Assembly (NCBI GenBank): GCA_041477005.1
Contig: JBGOUJ010000416.1
Coordinates: 1-7,024, forward strand
Reading direction: 5' to 3'
Source of the DNA: JBGOUJ01 sp041477005
GTDB taxonomy: Bacteria > Acidobacteriota > Terriglobia > Bryobacterales > JACQDG01
DNA length: 7,024 bases
How positions within the stretch are numbered: position 1 is the first letter of the stretch; the number at the start of each line of letters is the position of its first letter. This document shows, piece after piece, positions 1-6,350 of this stretch. The position numbers and the translations under genes were made by a program. Below the pieces are notes generated by a model, which did not search any database, was not told where the DNA came from, and saw nothing but the letters and a program-made list of their open reading frames with translations.

Positions 1-71
1 AAGACCACACCCATACCACCGCCGCCGAGCTTTTCGAGGACGCGATAGTGCGAGATGGTCCGGCCAGTCAT
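1..71 (-). CDS. Serine/threonine protein kinase, PknB-like, N-terminus only (runs off the left edge)
   Basis: The minus strand from the ATG at 71-69 reads MTGRTISHYRVLEKLGGGGM followed by GVV, then the window ends. This is the usual start of a bacterial Hanks-type Ser/Thr kinase: a short lead, the I-x-H-Y-R-V-L-E-K-L strand, and the glycine-rich ATP-binding loop (LGGGGMGVV, residues 15-23). The catalytic Lys, HRD and DFG motifs would lie outside the window, so activity cannot be judged. A weak AAAGG ribosome-binding site lies about 11 nt upstream of the ATG. A TAGACT -10-like hexamer on the minus strand (105-100) would give a leader of roughly 20 nt, but I see no good -35. Such kinases are very numerous in Acidobacteriota and often carry C-terminal TPR or WD-type repeats; whether this one does cannot be seen. 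Confidence 0.8.
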   Translation of the reverse strand, partial: MTGRTISHYRVLEKLGGGGMGVV

Positions 72-121
72 GCCTGCGCCCGCCTTTTGACCTTACAGTA
101 GTCTACACCCCTTGACGGTGA

Positions 122-265
122 ATGCCGCACCAGGCGACATGTCCATGGCTGGCCCCACAAGGCCTCCAGGCGCTCGGCAAGGGTGCCTACGTCGAGGCCG
201 AAAGAGAGTTCGAGGCCGCCCGCGACGAGGCGCGCACGCTCGGCCCTCTGCCCATGGCCGCCCGA
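122..265 (+). pseudogene. TPR-protein fragment, antisense to the 3' end of the PLP gene
   Basis: The plus-strand frame from the ATG at 122 contains GLQALGKGAYVEAEREFEAA at residues 14-33, followed by RDEARTLGPLPMAAR. The spacing of small and hydrophobic residues (L-x-x-G-x-Y-x-E-A-E-x-x-F-x-x-A) is that of a tetratricopeptide repeat, common in acidobacterial TPR proteins as LxxGxYxEAE-type repeats. After about residue 48 the frame runs antisense to the conserved end of the neighbouring PLP gene and no longer looks like protein. The frame is closed by a TGA just before the ATG, and there is no clear ribosome-binding site. I read it as the surviving piece of a TPR gene cut by a rearrangement near 265-285. 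The alternative is a chance TPR-like reading, but the match spans more than 30 residues with good periodicity. Confidence 0.5.
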
Positions 266-1536
266 TCTGAGGCGGGCTTAAGGATTTCCTTTAGCCGCTG
301 GGCGATGATCCTTTCCTCTCCCGGCTTCAGAGTATTTGAGACGACCGAGATCAGCCGGGCCGGCTCGCTCGAGCGGGGAGTCTCTCTGGGGGGCGGCGGC
401 TCAGGCAACACATGCTCGCGAGTAGAATCTCCCGCGACTTCAATTCGTGGTTCACCATTGCGCAGGGCTTCCACAACTTGCTGCCTTGTCAAACCGAAGG
501 TCCGCTCGTCCCAGCTTATGGCTGCATGAGGAACCTCGTTGCCGACCTTCCGGTAGTAGATCTCCGTTTTCACGCCGGGGATCGAGGACAGGGTTTGGGT
601 GATGTGCTGCATCCGTGATTCCCACACGCGGCAGTCCGCTTTGTAGTCGCGTTTGGATTCCCACTCCACCGCCGCTAATATCCCGACAATCTCTTCCTTG
701 CCGACCTTCATCGGGCGGCAGACGGCGCCCTCGTATGGGGAACCGTTGCGCAGCGCGGCTTCCACCAGGTCCTTGCGGCCAAACAGGATCCCGCTGCACT
801 GCGGCCCGAAGAAACCTTTGCCGCCACTCACGCAAAACAGGTCCGCCCCGAGCGCGCTGATCGTCTTCAGTCGTTCAAACGGAGGGCACGTGGCAGCAGC
901 ATCGAGGAAGAAGGGAACATTTCTCTTTTTGCAGATGGCAATGGCCTCTTCAAGCTTCACGGGCCCGGTGTCGCCGTACTGATACTCCATCATGGCCGTC
1001 TTGCCGTTAATAGCCTGTTGCAGTTCAGCCAGACTCTTCACGACCACCAGCTTGCCGCCGGTCATCCGAATTCCACGATCCCAGACGGTGCGGCGCGTGA
1101 CGATTACCTCGTTTTTCATATCGGTAGTTTCCGGCAGAAGCAGAATCTTATGCGGGTCGACCCCTGCCATGCATCCGGCAGTGCCCTGGGCGATGCAAGC
1201 GGCTGAGCCACTACAGACCAAGGCCGCCTCCACGCCGGCGTAGCCGGCAAGCCGCGCCCCGACCGCTCTTTGCAACTCCACTATTTCCACGAAGTGCTCA
1301 GAAGCCCGCTCCATAGCCCGGTGTACTTCTGGCGGCATCAGTGAACTGGAATAGAAGGTCGCTATACCCCGGCCATTGATCAAGGTCCGAACACCCAATT
1401 CAGCGTAAATGCTTTGGGTGGCCGTACCGGTCTTCTTAGTAGCTGCGCCGAGCTTCCCGGCAAAGCCGCTCAAGAAGGAACTCATCCCTGCACCCTGCAA
1501 AAACAAACGCCTGCTCCAGGCGGATCCGATTTTCAT
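187..1536 (-). CDS. Tat-exported SelA/DgaE-like PLP-dependent enzyme (aminotransferase class V-like fold)
   Basis: The 449-residue product opens with a twin-arginine signal, SRRLFLQG at residues 8-15, followed by a hydrophobic stretch to about residue 32, so it should be exported folded to the periplasm. The mature part resembles the SelA/D-glucosaminate-6-phosphate ammonia-lyase (DgaE) branch of fold-type I PLP enzymes. It has a cofactor-loop-like VCSGSAACIAQGTAG (107-121), an FFLDAAAT strand whose Asp212 should contact the PLP ring nitrogen, and SGGKGFFGPQ with Lys240 as the expected Schiff-base lysine. A proline-rich stretch (LPEPPPPRETP, 377-387) precedes the final strand and helix ISVVSNTLKPGEE...LKEILKP. 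The start is well supported by GAGGAGGAGG just upstream of the ATG. Residues about 422-449 look non-homologous: they are antisense to a TPR-like fragment and probably a read-through tail. Export argues against selenocysteinyl-tRNA synthesis, so the substrate is unknown. The receptor gene lies 219 bp upstream in the same direction. Confidence 0.85.
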   Translation of the reverse strand: MKIGSAWSRRLFLQGAGMSSFLSGFAGKLGAATKKTGTATQSIYAELGVRTLINGRGIATFYSSSLMPPEVHRAMERASEHFVEIVELQRAVGARLAGYAGVEAALVCSGSAACIAQGTAGCMAGVDPHKILLLPETTDMKNEVIVTRRTVWDRGIRMTGGKLVVVKSLAELQQAINGKTAMMEYQYGDTGPVKLEEAIAICKKRNVPFFLDAAATCPPFERLKTISALGADLFCVSGGKGFFGPQCSGILFGRKDLVEAALRNGSPYEGAVCRPMKVGKEEIVGILAAVEWESKRDYKADCRVWESRMQHITQTLSSIPGVKTEIYYRKVGNEVPHAAISWDERTFGLTRQQVVEALRNGEPRIEVAGDSTREHVLPEPPPPRETPRSSEPARLISVVSNTLKPGEERIIAQRLKEILKPASDRAAMGRGPSVRASSRAASNSLSAST

Positions 1537-1755
1537 AACCTCCTCCTCTCTCGGCTGAAATTGTGCACTGGAGAACTCCAGCCCCGTTCATTTGTCCACT
1601 CAAATCGCAATTCGCCCGATCCGAATTGGAGCCTCGAAAAGCCTGCCAAATCAGTCTATGCACTCTAGCTCGCGGTGCTTGAAATCTGCTCTCCGCGTCA
1701 TCCCAAACTGAAAGGTGTCCACCTTGAGATGGTCGTGAATCGCCACGGCTGTTTC
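1537..1755 (-). promoter_or_regulatory. Receptor-PLP gene spacer with two short dyads and a strong ribosome-binding site
   Basis: This 219-bp gap lies between the receptor stop and the PLP gene start. It holds two 14-nt inverted repeats with 2-nt centres: CTGGAG-AA-CTCCAG at 1568-1581, just upstream of the PLP gene's ribosome-binding site, and AAGGTG-TC-CACCTT at 1712-1725, shortly after the receptor stop. Either could be an operator half-pair or a small RNA hairpin. Neither is followed by a T-run on the minus strand, so neither is a convincing intrinsic terminator, and read-through from the receptor gene remains possible. The purine-rich AGAGAGGAGGAGG (minus strand, 1551-1539) is the ribosome-binding site of the PLP gene. 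I see no convincing -35/-10 pair. Confidence 0.35.
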
Positions 1756-4700
1756 TCACCAGTAAAGCTTCAGGGCTAGTTGCATTTGTCGTGGAGCGTT
1801 TAGCTGGCTGGAGATGACCCCGAATAACGGACTATCCAGATTGTTGGTGGTACTGCTGTTGGTGGCGTCGAAAACGGTCCGGTTAAACAGGTTGAACGCT
1901 TCCCAACGGAACTCTAAGCGCTTCTGTTCCGTCAGACGAAATGCCTTTGCCAAACTGACATTCTCGTTGTAGTTGGGGAAAGCACGCACTCTTGGATTGT
2001 ACCGGGTCGCGTTTCCGAACCCGGCGGCCGGCTGTGCCGGAAACACGGTCTTGTTGAGGAAACGGTCCACGCTGGGATCAAAACTGCCACCGGCGGTCGG
2101 GCCGCGCCAGCCGTCGTAAGTGCTGATCGTCGGGCGCGTGGCGCCATTGAAAATCGGCAAAGGATTGTTTCGGGTCAAAGCGATCGGAAACCCGCTCGAG
2201 TAGATCTGAATCCCACTGATACGCCAACCGCCCAGGATACGGCTCGCGAACCCGCTGGGTAGAAATCTCTTTCCCGGACCAACCGGTAACTCGTAGATGG
2301 TGCTCAATTTCACGACATGCGTCTGGTCGAAAGCGCCGATGGACTTTTCCGCGCGGCGGTTATATTGGTCTTGGGCAGATCCCCCGCTGGCGAAGTAGCT
2401 GTCGGAATCGGTGAGCAGTTTTGCGAACGTATAGCTCCATTCGAAGGTTACGCCGCCGGAGAAGCGGCGCTCCGCCTTGAGCAACAGCGCGTGATAGGCC
2501 GAGTGCCCGCTCTTGTCCCCTCCCTGGCCCCCGGTAGTGATCGTGAGGTATTGGGGATACGGCCGCAGCGCTTGGTTCACCGTGCGGGTCTGCTGCACGC
2601 TGGGATCGGTGAAATTCGGATAGGGAATCGGAATGCCGGCTGCGCGCGCCAGCGGCGAGTTGATGTCGGAGCGCAGAAGGTTCAAAGCCTGGGATGCCCC
2701 GTACTGCTGAATAAACTGGTTCAAATAGGCGGTGGGTGTCTGGTTCATGTTCACCACGCTGGTTTGAAGATGTGTGCCTACGGTGGCGCTGTAGCCAATT
2801 TGTACAATGGTATTCGGAGTCACCTGGCGCTGGATGTTGAAGGTCCAATTCAAGTCCTCCGGCGCACGCACGGCGTCCTGCAACTGCCAGTAACCAACGC
2901 TCTGGTTGTTGGCGAACGAGGGGTTGATCTGGGGCGGCAGCAGATAGGATGGCAGTCCGGCGTCCCAATTGAATGCCGGCGTTATGCCCTGGTCGGGTGA
3001 AGTCCAGGTATATACGCCGGCAAATCCTGCAAAGTGGGCGCTTCCGCTCACCACGGCGACTTTGCTGAACGTGCGGCCGAAGGCAGCGCGGATGGTGGTT
3101 TTGTCATTGGCGCTGTAAGCCAATCCGAGGCGAGGTCCGACGCCGCCCCACCAGCCGGGAACCAGGCTGCGTGAATTTTCTCGTCCCGGTCCGAATCCAG
3201 CGAATCGCAACGCACCGGGGTAATTATTCACGGCCGGATTGGGGCGATCCGGCGTGAAATCCGAATACTGGTCCAGCAGATTAATGGGCGGGAGCGTGAA
3301 GTCATACCGCACACCAAGATTCACGGTCAGGCGCCTTGTGGCATGCCAGTCATCCTGGAAATAGAAGCCATGGTACTGATACAACTGAGGCACCGCACGG
3401 ACTGTCTCTGTGCCCCCGCTGAAGGCGTTGCCAAGCAAGAACGATGCAAACGAGCTGCCGCTGGTGAACGAAGTGGCCCCCGGCACGCTGGTGCTCAAGA
3501 AACTGAACCCCGCCGAACCGGCGATCGTTTGCTCACCCGTCCCGACCGCACGCTGGCTCTCAAACGCATAACCCATTTTGAAGTTGTGCGTGCCGTGCGT
3601 AAAGCTCAGGTCATCTTTGATGCTCCAGTTGGGTTGTTCAGTGCCGTTGTAAGCGTTGCCGCCCCACTGGCTGAACTCGGTGAATGTGGCGATCGGAAAG
3701 TCGACGTTGCAGTCGATTACATTCTTGAAGCACATTTTACTTTTCCAATTCTTGCCCGCGTTCGGCGAAGCGCTGGTCTGGATCAAGTGATTGCCCCCGA
3801 TCGAGAGGTGGTTGAGCAGGCGCGAGGTAATCGTCCAGTCATAGCTCAAGCGATAGACTTCGCTGTCGTACGTCAGGGTCTCGCCACTGTAGAGCGGCTC
3901 CGGAGTTCCGGGCGGCCCGCCGGCGCCGATCTCCTGGCGGTAGCGCGTGATGTTGAACAGAAACGCCAGCCGATGATTGTTGCGAATCGTGTGATCCACC
4001 CGGACGCTGCCCTTGTCCGTTGGGCTGAGAATCGCTCCCGAGCTGGTAATGTAATTATTCCGAACATAAGCTGATGTGCCCGGCACTAACCCGGGGCGGT
4101 TGGGGGTGACAGCGGCGCCGTAGGGAATCAGCTTTTGGCTGAGGTCGCTGAACCGGGACGTCGGAATCTGGTTATTTGGAAACGGGTTGCGAATGGAGCC
4201 CGTCCCGTTTGGGTCCGCCCTGGTTGTGGATGGGTCATAGATCGTTATCGGGTTGCCGCTGGAATTCACCCAGTTTGAGAAGTTGCCCTGGTACATCTCC
4301 GGGGTCGGCACACTCGTGATAGTCGTGGACCCGACTCTATTCCGGAAGCCTTCATACGACATGAAGAAAAACGTCCGGTTCTTGCCGTTGTAGATTTTCG
4401 GAAGGTAAAGCGGCCCGCCGAGGGTTGCGCCAAAATCATTCTGCTTGTACACGGATCTCGTCGGGGCGAAGAATCCGCGGGCGTCCAAATCATCATTGCG
4501 CACAAAATCGTATGCGACGCCGTGCACCGCATTGGTGCCGGATTTGGACACAAATGTTATGACGCCGCCGCCGGCCTGACCGAATTCGGCCTTGAAGCCA
4601 TTAGTATCCACTGTGAATTCCGTGAGCGCCTCCACCGAAGGCGCGTTAAATGCGATTTCCGCAGCATTCGCCGAACGGCTCGTAGTAACCGACAGCCCGT

Positions 4701-5262
4701 CGAGCGTGGCATCCCACGCTGCTGCCTGCCCGCCGCCCACGGCAATGGTGTTGCCCGAACCCTTGGACTCGGCGACCACGCTCAGCAGGTCAAATGGGCT
4801 CCGCAACGCCCCGCCCACTACCAGCGGCAGCTCATCGACCAGGCGGTGCTGTACCGATGTCGAGATCTTGGCGTTTTCGGTTTGAATTTGCAAGACATCA
4901 GCCGACACTTCTACTGTTTCGGACAACGCCCCGATCTGGAGCACCATGTCTAACCGGACGGTCGATGCCGCGGCGACCGTCACGTTATCGCGGGCGTACC
5001 GCTTGAAGCCTGTGGCGGAGGCCAGAACGCGATAAACGCCGGGAGAAACGGGCACATTGTACTCTCCCGCCGTCGTAGTCTGGGTGGTCGTGCTGAGGTT
5101 AGTTGCTATGTTGATGGCCGTGACCTCGGCCGCCGGAACCACGGCGCCACTTGGGTCCTGCACCCGGCCCGTAATATTGCCGCGCTCGGTTTGGGAAAAC
5201 AGAAGGCCGGACGACAGAGTCGCGGCCAAGACAAGCATGCCGAAACGGGATTTCATACCCAT
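1756..5262 (-). CDS. Oar-like outer-membrane TonB-dependent-receptor-type protein with carboxypeptidase-regulatory-like N-terminus
   Basis: The 1168-residue product has a signal peptide at about 1-24 (hydrophobic MLVLAATLSSGLLFSQ). A carboxypeptidase-regulatory-like beta-sandwich follows at about 28-115, containing GNITGRVQDPSGAVVPAA and SPGVYRVLASATGFKRY. A plug-like region spans about 120-250 (LDGLSV, EFTVDTNGFKAEFGQAGGG, SKSGTN). A long beta-barrel runs to the C-terminus; YNGKNRTFFFMSYEGFRN (291-308) and the closing RQMQLALKLYW are hallmarks of the large acidobacterial Oar/TonB-receptor family. The length is normal for that family and no frame break is seen. No obvious TonB box is visible. 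The only two cysteines, Cys511 and Cys518, are seven residues apart and could form a disulfide in a surface loop. The start could be Met1 or Met3; the G-rich AAGGGGGG ends 4 nt before Met1 and 10 nt before Met3. The ligand is unknown; relatives are usually assumed to bind polymers or large nutrients. Confidence 0.92.
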   Translation of the reverse strand: MGMKSRFGMLVLAATLSSGLLFSQTERGNITGRVQDPSGAVVPAAEVTAINIATNLSTTTQTTTAGEYNVPVSPGVYRVLASATGFKRYARDNVTVAAASTVRLDMVLQIGALSETVEVSADVLQIQTENAKISTSVQHRLVDELPLVVGGALRSPFDLLSVVAESKGSGNTIAVGGGQAAAWDATLDGLSVTTSRSANAAEIAFNAPSVEALTEFTVDTNGFKAEFGQAGGGVITFVSKSGTNAVHGVAYDFVRNDDLDARGFFAPTRSVYKQNDFGATLGGPLYLPKIYNGKNRTFFFMSYEGFRNRVGSTTITSVPTPEMYQGNFSNWVNSSGNPITIYDPSTTRADPNGTGSIRNPFPNNQIPTSRFSDLSQKLIPYGAAVTPNRPGLVPGTSAYVRNNYITSSGAILSPTDKGSVRVDHTIRNNHRLAFLFNITRYRQEIGAGGPPGTPEPLYSGETLTYDSEVYRLSYDWTITSRLLNHLSIGGNHLIQTSASPNAGKNWKSKMCFKNVIDCNVDFPIATFTEFSQWGGNAYNGTEQPNWSIKDDLSFTHGTHNFKMGYAFESQRAVGTGEQTIAGSAGFSFLSTSVPGATSFTSGSSFASFLLGNAFSGGTETVRAVPQLYQYHGFYFQDDWHATRRLTVNLGVRYDFTLPPINLLDQYSDFTPDRPNPAVNNYPGALRFAGFGPGRENSRSLVPGWWGGVGPRLGLAYSANDKTTIRAAFGRTFSKVAVVSGSAHFAGFAGVYTWTSPDQGITPAFNWDAGLPSYLLPPQINPSFANNQSVGYWQLQDAVRAPEDLNWTFNIQRQVTPNTIVQIGYSATVGTHLQTSVVNMNQTPTAYLNQFIQQYGASQALNLLRSDINSPLARAAGIPIPYPNFTDPSVQQTRTVNQALRPYPQYLTITTGGQGGDKSGHSAYHALLLKAERRFSGGVTFEWSYTFAKLLTDSDSYFASGGSAQDQYNRRAEKSIGAFDQTHVVKLSTIYELPVGPGKRFLPSGFASRILGGWRISGIQIYSSGFPIALTRNNPLPIFNGATRPTISTYDGWRGPTAGGSFDPSVDRFLNKTVFPAQPAAGFGNATRYNPRVRAFPNYNENVSLAKAFRLTEQKRLEFRWEAFNLFNRTVFDATNSSTTNNLDSPLFGVISSQLNAPRQMQLALKLYW

Positions 5263-5369
5263 ACAGCCCCCCTTGCTTCGCAGCTAATCATAAACCAGGA
5301 TTTCCATTTTGGCGTCCCGGATGCGCACAGTATACACCCACCCACCCAGGCCGCGCCCAGATTCTTTTG
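5263..5369 (-). promoter_or_regulatory. Probable promoter and leader of the Oar-like receptor gene
   Basis: On the minus strand a good -10-like hexamer TATACT lies at 5334-5329, about 67 nt upstream of the receptor start. It would give a leader of around 60 nt ending in the G-rich ribosome-binding site. No matching -35 is visible at 16-18 nt spacing. That position is occupied by four runs of three Gs (sense strand, 5358-5337), so the promoter may depend on an activator or an alternative sigma factor. Assigned from position and the -10 only. Confidence 0.35.
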
Positions 5370-5862
5370 TGACACGTCAACCCTCGTTTGAAATGTCCCA
5401 TCACTAACTCATTAGAAGTGTCCCCTTTCGCTGGCTCTGCTCCAATCACTCTGGTGGCTCCCGGAGCGGAGCCTGCGAGGCCGCAGTCCGAGCGTTTAGG
5501 ACGTAGCACAGGGAGCCACCAGAGTGATTTCCGTCCTGCCGGACCCTGGCCCTGTCGGGCGCCACACCTCATCCTGTCATCGCGTTGCTTCCAGCGGTGG
5601 CTGGCTGTTGGCGGTGTGCCGCCGTAGGGTTCCGCCACCCTGCCCGGTTGGTCCGCCTCTGCCTGCTGCGGCCCGCGGCGCGGCGCCACCAGCAGCCTGC
5701 GGCGCCCCAAAAGACAGGTGGCGCGGAGTTGGCGCTATGTTGACCGGGTGGCCGGCTTTTGCGGCGAGGGACGTGGTGCGCGAACCTCCAGGACAGGCTC
5801 AGGGTCGGGCGATGGTGCCGTCCAAGCGGCGGTCGTTACCTCGGCTGCCGCCGGGGTCCAAG
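5370..5862. mobile_element. Putative decayed insertion-sequence remnant; no intact gene
   Basis: I find no believable gene in this 493-bp stretch. The open frames are GC-rich and of odd composition. The left edge begins TGACACGTCA (5370-5379), followed by two imperfect 17-bp direct repeats 25 bp apart: CTCGTTTGAAATGTCCC (5383-5399) and CTCATTAGAAGTGTCCC (5408-5424), 14 of 17 identical. A terminal TG followed by repeated transposase-binding-like sites resembles the ends of IS21-type elements, but I recall no specific element that matches. No transposase frame and no matching right end are seen. On its right the segment abuts the point where the toxin gene loses recognisable sequence, as expected if an insertion or deletion removed the toxin's end. 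It may instead be unrelated intergenic DNA. Confidence 0.35.
5444..5529. repeat. Perfect 19-bp inverted repeat with a 48-nt structured loop
   Basis: The left arm AATCACTCTGGTGGCTCCC (5444-5462) is the exact reverse complement of GGGAGCCACCAGAGTGATT (5511-5529). The 48-nt interior holds its own smaller hairpins, CTGCG-AGGC-CGCAG (5473-5486) and GTCC/GGAC (5486-5489 with 5499-5502). It also contains an alternative partner, GGAGCC at 5468-5473, for the GGCTCC of the left arm (5456-5461). The long stem and this short hairpin are mutually exclusive. There is no following U-run on either strand, so it is not a standard terminator. It may be part of a mobile element or a structured RNA. Confidence 0.8.
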
Positions 5863-5974
5863 GAAGGGGTTACTCCGGAACAGACGGTATGCGTTTTTCG
5901 CATCCTGCTGTGCTTTCGGGCGGCAGCTCGCCGAAAGCGTCCCAGAATTGTCGAGTCGTTCTCGACTCGATCAA
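5863..5974 (-). pseudogene. RelE/ParE-type toxin, frameshifted and truncated
   Basis: Directly after the antitoxin, a TTG at 5974-5972 overlaps the antitoxin stop as TTGA and opens the frame M-IESRTTRQFWDAFGELPPE, down to 5915. Reading then has to move by one base: the frame from 5916 gives KAQQDAKNAYRLFRSNPF, down to 5863. Together the two pieces follow the N-terminal half of a common small RelE/ParE-like toxin family (SRTT-x-x-F...LP...A-x-x-A-Y-x-L-F-x-x-N/D-P). After SNPF the expected second half, which carries the rest of the fold, is missing and the frame soon meets a stop. A single-base indel plus loss of the 3' half should leave no active toxin. The family assignment is from memory of motifs; no search was possible. 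Confidence 0.6.
5951..5970. repeat. Perfect 8-bp stem hairpin at the antitoxin-toxin junction
   Basis: TCGAGTCG-TTCT-CGACTCGA (5951-5970) is a perfect inverted repeat that begins at the base after the antitoxin stop codon and covers the first codons of the toxin frame. As RNA it could occlude the toxin start. It has no U-run, so a terminator role is unlikely. Confidence 0.7.
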
Positions 5975-6186
5975 CGTAGGTCGTCCAGAGGGCGCGTCTC
6001 GCCCCGCTGATCCGCCTCAAGCGCCTCTTGGGCCAACTGTCGAATCCGGCCGCGTTTGGCCGCGAAGCGCCTCTTCCAGGCTTCCTCGTCGGCTAGCGAA
6101 TCCAGAATCTGGGAGGCGATAGCGTCCTGCTCATCTTGAGGCAACGCGCCGACCTTCTCCAACGCTTTTTCGAGGAGCGTGCTCAT
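5971..6186 (-). CDS. Type II antitoxin-like small protein, partner of the RelE/ParE-type toxin
   Basis: The 71-residue product starts MSTLLEKALEKVGALPQDEQ and continues DAIASQILDSLADEEAWKRRFAAKRGRI, ending GETRPLDDLR. This pattern belongs to a widespread family of short, highly charged, mostly helical antitoxins: LLEKA...LP-x-x-E-Q-D-A-I-A near the N-terminus, a DE-x-x-W segment in the middle, and a G-x-T-x-P-L-D tail. They usually precede a RelE/ParE-like toxin, and the remains of one lie immediately downstream, overlapping the stop codon. The N-terminal half likely dimerises or binds DNA, and the C-terminal half likely wraps the toxin. The frame is intact although its toxin is broken, so it may be an orphan antitoxin. 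Only a G-run 2 nt before the ATG could serve for ribosome binding, so the exact start is uncertain. Confidence 0.72.
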   Translation of the reverse strand: MSTLLEKALEKVGALPQDEQDAIASQILDSLADEEAWKRRFAAKRGRIRQLAQEALEADQRGETRPLDDLR

Positions 6187-6323
6187 GTCCCCAGCGTACC
6201 AAATCCTCGGGTCAGCCTGCGCGGGGACCTGGCGCTGTGATTTCAGGCAGCGCGATCAAGAGGACGGGATCGGCGTTTCTCAGGAACTGGGTTCCATAGT
6301 GCCACAACCGCATAGTCCGCCAC

Positions 6324-6339
6324 GGCCCAAATTTGCGCC
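6324..6339. promoter_or_regulatory. Imperfect dyad sharing its core with the neighbouring palindrome
   Basis: GGCCCAAATTTGCGCC is a 16-bp near-palindrome with one mismatched pair, centred between 6331 and 6332. It shares the 9-bp core CAAATTTGC with the perfect palindrome centred 29 bp to the right, which suggests two binding sites for one dimeric protein. Confidence 0.4.
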
Positions 6340-6350
6340 AAGGTGCGACA

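Noticed and set aside
1712..1725. Intrinsic terminator after the receptor gene
   Set aside because: A 6-bp stem with a 2-nt loop cannot form a normal hairpin loop without losing a pair, and no U-run follows on the minus strand.
2317..3000. 227-codon plus-strand open frame inside the receptor gene
   Set aside because: It is antisense to a clearly coding, family-typical stretch. Its R/G/V-rich composition is what GC-rich codon bias produces on the opposite strand, and it resembles no known family.
3343..4074. 243-codon plus-strand open frame inside the receptor gene
   Set aside because: Antisense shadow of the conserved barrel-coding region with no recognisable domain.
5278..5330. VYTVRIRDAKMEILVYD on the minus strand as a displaced end of the broken toxin
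   Set aside because: VY-x-VRI resembles a late strand of RelE-type toxins, but the flanking residues do not fit. The match is too short, and the location is already explained as the receptor's promoter and leader.
5444..5529. Integron attC site
   Set aside because: Arms are perfectly complementary without the extrahelical bases and GTTRRRY/RYYYAAC boxes of attC, and no cassette gene or integrase is visible.
5288..5710. 140-codon minus-strand open frame
   Set aside because: It passes through the perfect inverted repeat and the receptor promoter and shows no family features.
5524..5979. 151-codon plus-strand open frame across the IS-like remnant and toxin
   Set aside because: Composition is P/A/R-rich and it runs antisense through the recognisable toxin sequence, so it is unlikely to be a gene.
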